Shown: positions 5,308 to 6,732 of the stretch, in pieces
Position numbering within the stretch: position 1 is the stretch's first letter
Layout: every line of letters starts with the position of its first letter
Source: Deltaproteobacteria bacterium
GTDB taxonomy: Bacteria > Desulfobacterota > Binatia > UBA9968
Length of the DNA: 6,732 nt
NCBI GenBank assembly: GCA_005879435.1
Contig: VBKX01000614.1
Span: 1 to 6,732 of the forward strand
Reading direction: 5' to 3'
The notes under the pieces: model-generated
What the model saw: the letters and a program-made list of their open reading frames with translations, nothing else
Databases searched by the model: none
Told to the model about the DNA's origin: nothing
Translations under genes and position numbers: made by a program

Positions 5308-6294
5308 CTAAGGAACTATGGCGCGCCTTTTAGTCCATCTCCCTATACCCAATCCTAGCGCAATCAGGCCGACGAAATACGCCAGTGCCGGCACAGAAGC
5401 TTTTGCCGGCGGCTCGATGGCGGTTACACCTATGACTTTCTCACTTCGAAGCGGCGGCTTACCCGGGACCTCGGCAAGCGCGACAACACGATATTCTGCA
5501 CCGTCGGTGAATTGAAATGTCATCGAAAACTCGTTGCCAACCGGTATTCTCTCTACCTCGAACGCGATCTTTTCCTTTTCCAGGTGAGTAATCGTCAGCG
5601 TGAGCAGAGCGTTCGATTTGCTGGCGATCTCGGCATTTTTTAAAAACCAGCGGACCGCCGTAGGCGTGCCCACCGTAGCGGCGCCGATCTCTAGACCGGC
5701 ATTTTCCGTCTCCTCCACACGCGGTGGTTCCGCGGCTCGACTCGACCCCACCAACAGCGCCACGGCGAATAGCGCAATCACCGCGCTCTTGGCCCCGGTA
5801 AAAACTCTCCCCGCCATCAAGCCCAGCAAGAACAGGCCAATGGAAAATCCCGTGAGGGCAAACCACTTTTTTTGATTCTCGCGTATGTAGAATTTGAAAT
5901 CTTTGCTCCCTTTCCTACCGTCCGCTGTCGTGGCGACGACCGCCAACCGATACTCGCCGCGGATTGGAAAAAGATATTTCCAATTGGCCCGGCCCTGGCG
6001 TAATTCCATACGCATTTCACTCAGCGGCGTCCCCTCCACGAAGGGAAAATCCGTCGAGAAAAATCTTCCGGGCTCGGGGGCGTCAAGGCGAATGTCCACC
6101 ACGCCCTGCTTCACCGGCCTGCCGTCAGCGCCGGTGATCAACAACGCCATATTCGCTGGATCGGCATACGGGCGAAGCAGCTCGATCCTTGGCGTTGTCT
6201 TAAAATAAATATTGAGGTCTTCGGCCCGAACCATCCCGCCGGGCAGAAAGGAAACGAAGACGAAGGCAAAAACAGCGCAGAGGTTTAGTGACAA
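5308..6294 (-). CDS. Secreted/membrane protein of duplicated domain-plus-helix modules
   Basis: A 328-residue envelope protein of unrecognised family. It starts at TTG 6294, the only usable start after an upstream in-frame stop, and overlaps the previous gene by 10 nt. Translational coupling is likely, since no good ribosome site is visible. Order: signal peptide (1-24, ending MVRA-ED), beta-rich domain A (about 25-140), helix 1 (145-162), and a short basic loop. Helix 2 follows (170-188) and itself resembles a signal peptide ending SSRAAE. Then come beta-rich domain B (189-298), helix 3 (302-319) and a cytoplasmic WTKRR tail. Domains A and B end alike: GEYRLAV (113-119) with AEYRVVA (266-272), and FSIGLFLLGLMAGR (150-163) with YFVGLIALGLGIGR (306-319). 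This implies an internal duplication. Domain A contains GADGRPVKQGVVDIRL, reminiscent of Ig-like or FixG-like folds. Coupling to a CbtB-like gene suggests a metal-uptake accessory role, by context only. Confidence 0.82.
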   Translation of the reverse strand: MSLNLCAVFAFVFVSFLPGGMVRAEDLNIYFKTTPRIELLRPYADPANMALLITGADGRPVKQGVVDIRLDAPEPGRFFSTDFPFVEGTPLSEMRMELRQGRANWKYLFPIRGEYRLAVVATTADGRKGSKDFKFYIRENQKKWFALTGFSIGLFLLGLMAGRVFTGAKSAVIALFAVALLVGSSRAAEPPRVEETENAGLEIGAATVGTPTAVRWFLKNAEIASKSNALLTLTITHLEKEKIAFEVERIPVGNEFSMTFQFTDGAEYRVVALAEVPGKPPLRSEKVIGVTAIEPPAKASVPALAYFVGLIALGLGIGRWTKRRAIVP

Positions 6295-6473
6295 GGAACT
6301 ACGGCTAACGCGTGGCGAACATTGTGCAGCGTGTCATGGACCGCGGGATAACTCGTCGCCAACGCAACAAACAAAGTCGCGCCACAAACGGATAGAAAAA
6401 TTCCTGATTTGATTAGGAAGGAGGTTTGCTCCGATACTGCTAAACCCAGCCAAATGGCAACAATTTTATCCAT
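6285..6473 (-). CDS. CbtB-like small membrane protein (cobalt transporter subunit family)
   Basis: A 62-residue protein with one membrane helix (about 20-40) and a metal-ligand-rich tail, HDTLHNVRHALAVVPCH (46-62), holding His46, His50, His54, Cys61 and His62. This ending is the hallmark of the CbtB family, probable cobalt-uptake subunits that normally sit beside the larger CbtA. ATG 6473 is chosen because AGGAG lies 8 nt upstream; the in-frame ATG at 6509 would add 12 residues with no gain in similarity. Instead of cbtA, the next gene is the duplicated-module membrane protein, whose TTG lies inside the last codons here. The histidines probably bind a divalent metal at the periplasmic face or pore mouth, which is inference from the family. 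Main doubt: the family call rests on the tail motif and size. Confidence 0.75.
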   Translation of the reverse strand: MDKIVAIWLGLAVSEQTSFLIKSGIFLSVCGATLFVALATSYPAVHDTLHNVRHALAVVPCH

Positions 6474-6489
6474 GTTCGCGTCTCCTGCG

Positions 6490-6508
6490 ATATTCAACTG
6501 CATATTCA
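6490..6508 (-). promoter_or_regulatory. Direct repeats upstream of the CbtB-like gene, possible operator
   Basis: On the minus strand TGAATAT occurs twice, 12 nt apart (6508-6502 and 6496-6490). The repeats overlap the putative -10 region and start of transcription. A period near one helical turn would put two protein sites on the same face. The AT-rich 7-mers stand out in GC-rich DNA. Confidence 0.33.
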
Positions 6509-6531
6509 TACCAACCGCCGCCCGCTGTCAA
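6505..6531 (-). promoter_or_regulatory. Candidate sigma-70 promoter for the CbtB-like pair
   Basis: On the minus strand a consensus TTGACA (6531-6526) is followed after 15 nt by TATGAA (6510-6505, 4 of 6). The spacer is short. The leader would be only about 25 nt, too little for a cobalamin riboswitch, which often precedes cbt genes. Confidence 0.42.
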
Positions 6532-6609
6532 GCGGACCCGTTTAGCGGTTGCCTTTCCATGCCGTCTTTCATATTGCTGAGGACATCTTTCAAATCGCCG
6601 GAGGTTGTC

Positions 6610-6732
6610 ATGCCAGTGGTTCATATCTACATGTATGCCGGAAGAAGCAAAGAACAGAAAAACGAAATGGTCAGGCGCATTTCCAAAGACTTCGAAGAAG
6701 TCTTTAGCATCAAGCCTGAATCTCTCAACGTG
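6610..6732 (+). CDS. 4-oxalocrotonate tautomerase family protein, 3' end outside window
   Basis: The first 41 codons of a small tautomerase, cut by the window edge. GGAGG (6600-6604) sits 5 nt before ATG 6610. Removal of the initiator Met would expose Pro1, the catalytic base of the family, and Arg11 in AGRSKEQK (9-16) matches the substrate-binding Arg11 of 4-oxalocrotonate tautomerase. The following helix, MVRRISKDFEEVF (19-31), and IKPESLNV (33-40) are typical. Numbered on the mature protein, position 39, a catalytic arginine in the classic enzyme, is Asn here. The chemistry may therefore differ from muconate isomerisation. Family members are usually about 60-75 residues and form hexamers. 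The gene diverges from the CbtB-like pair and may begin another operon. Confidence 0.87.
   Translation, partial: MPVVHIYMYAGRSKEQKNEMVRRISKDFEEVFSIKPESLNV

Noticed and set aside
6474..6609. Cobalamin riboswitch upstream of the CbtB-like gene
   Set aside because: The 136-nt gap is shared with a divergent gene, the likely leader is about 25 nt, and I see no B12-box-like core.
4418..6732. Classic catechol meta-cleavage cluster (VOC, dehydrogenase, tautomerase)
   Set aside because: The VOC ligands and length and the tautomerase position 39 differ from the classic enzymes, and a terminator and unrelated genes lie between.

Overview
The window looks like chromosomal DNA from an uncultured soil or sediment bacterium of a deltaproteobacterial, Binatota, Rokubacteria or NC10 type. 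This is a judgement by eye, from moderately GC-rich coding DNA, strong AGGAGG-type ribosome binding sites, a PuuE-like deacetylase beside CoA and aldehyde enzymes, and several dispersed hairpin repeats between genes. No rRNA or tRNA is present to settle the taxonomy.

Layout. Positions 1-594 (minus) hold the 5' part of an unrecognised protein starting at TTG. A spacer at 595-803 carries two repeat-like elements. Positions 804-1745 (minus) encode a cytoplasmic PuuE-like polysaccharide deacetylase family protein. A divergent control region (1746-1974) separates it from a plus-strand run: enoyl-CoA hydratase/crotonase (1975), aldehyde dehydrogenase (2829-4272) and a two-module VOC (glyoxalase/extradiol dioxygenase fold) protein (4418-5218). 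The run closes at a strong hairpin terminator (5241-5278) that also serves the convergent minus-strand pair. That pair is a small CbtB-like membrane protein (6473-6285) translationally coupled to a three-helix periplasmic protein built from a duplicated module (6294-5308). A divergent tautomerase gene (from 6610) runs off the right edge.

The main surprise is that the crotonase and the aldehyde dehydrogenase each carry one short out-of-frame loss inside an otherwise well conserved reading frame. About 41 nt are missing near the crotonase C-terminus and about 20 nt at the NAD-binding FTGSTxVG motif of the dehydrogenase. Either this catabolic pair is decaying or the assembly has collapsed there. 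The second theme is the intergenic DNA: a four-unit 9-bp tandem repeat, two copies of a hairpin family entering spacers at the same place relative to upstream stop codons, a small element with degenerate inverted ends, and a perfect palindrome over a TTGACA box before the VOC gene.

Functionally, crotonase, aldehyde dehydrogenase, VOC protein and tautomerase would fit oxidation of an aromatic or other organic acid, but no substrate can be read from the sequence. The CbtB-like pair suggests transition-metal (cobalt or nickel) handling at the membrane.
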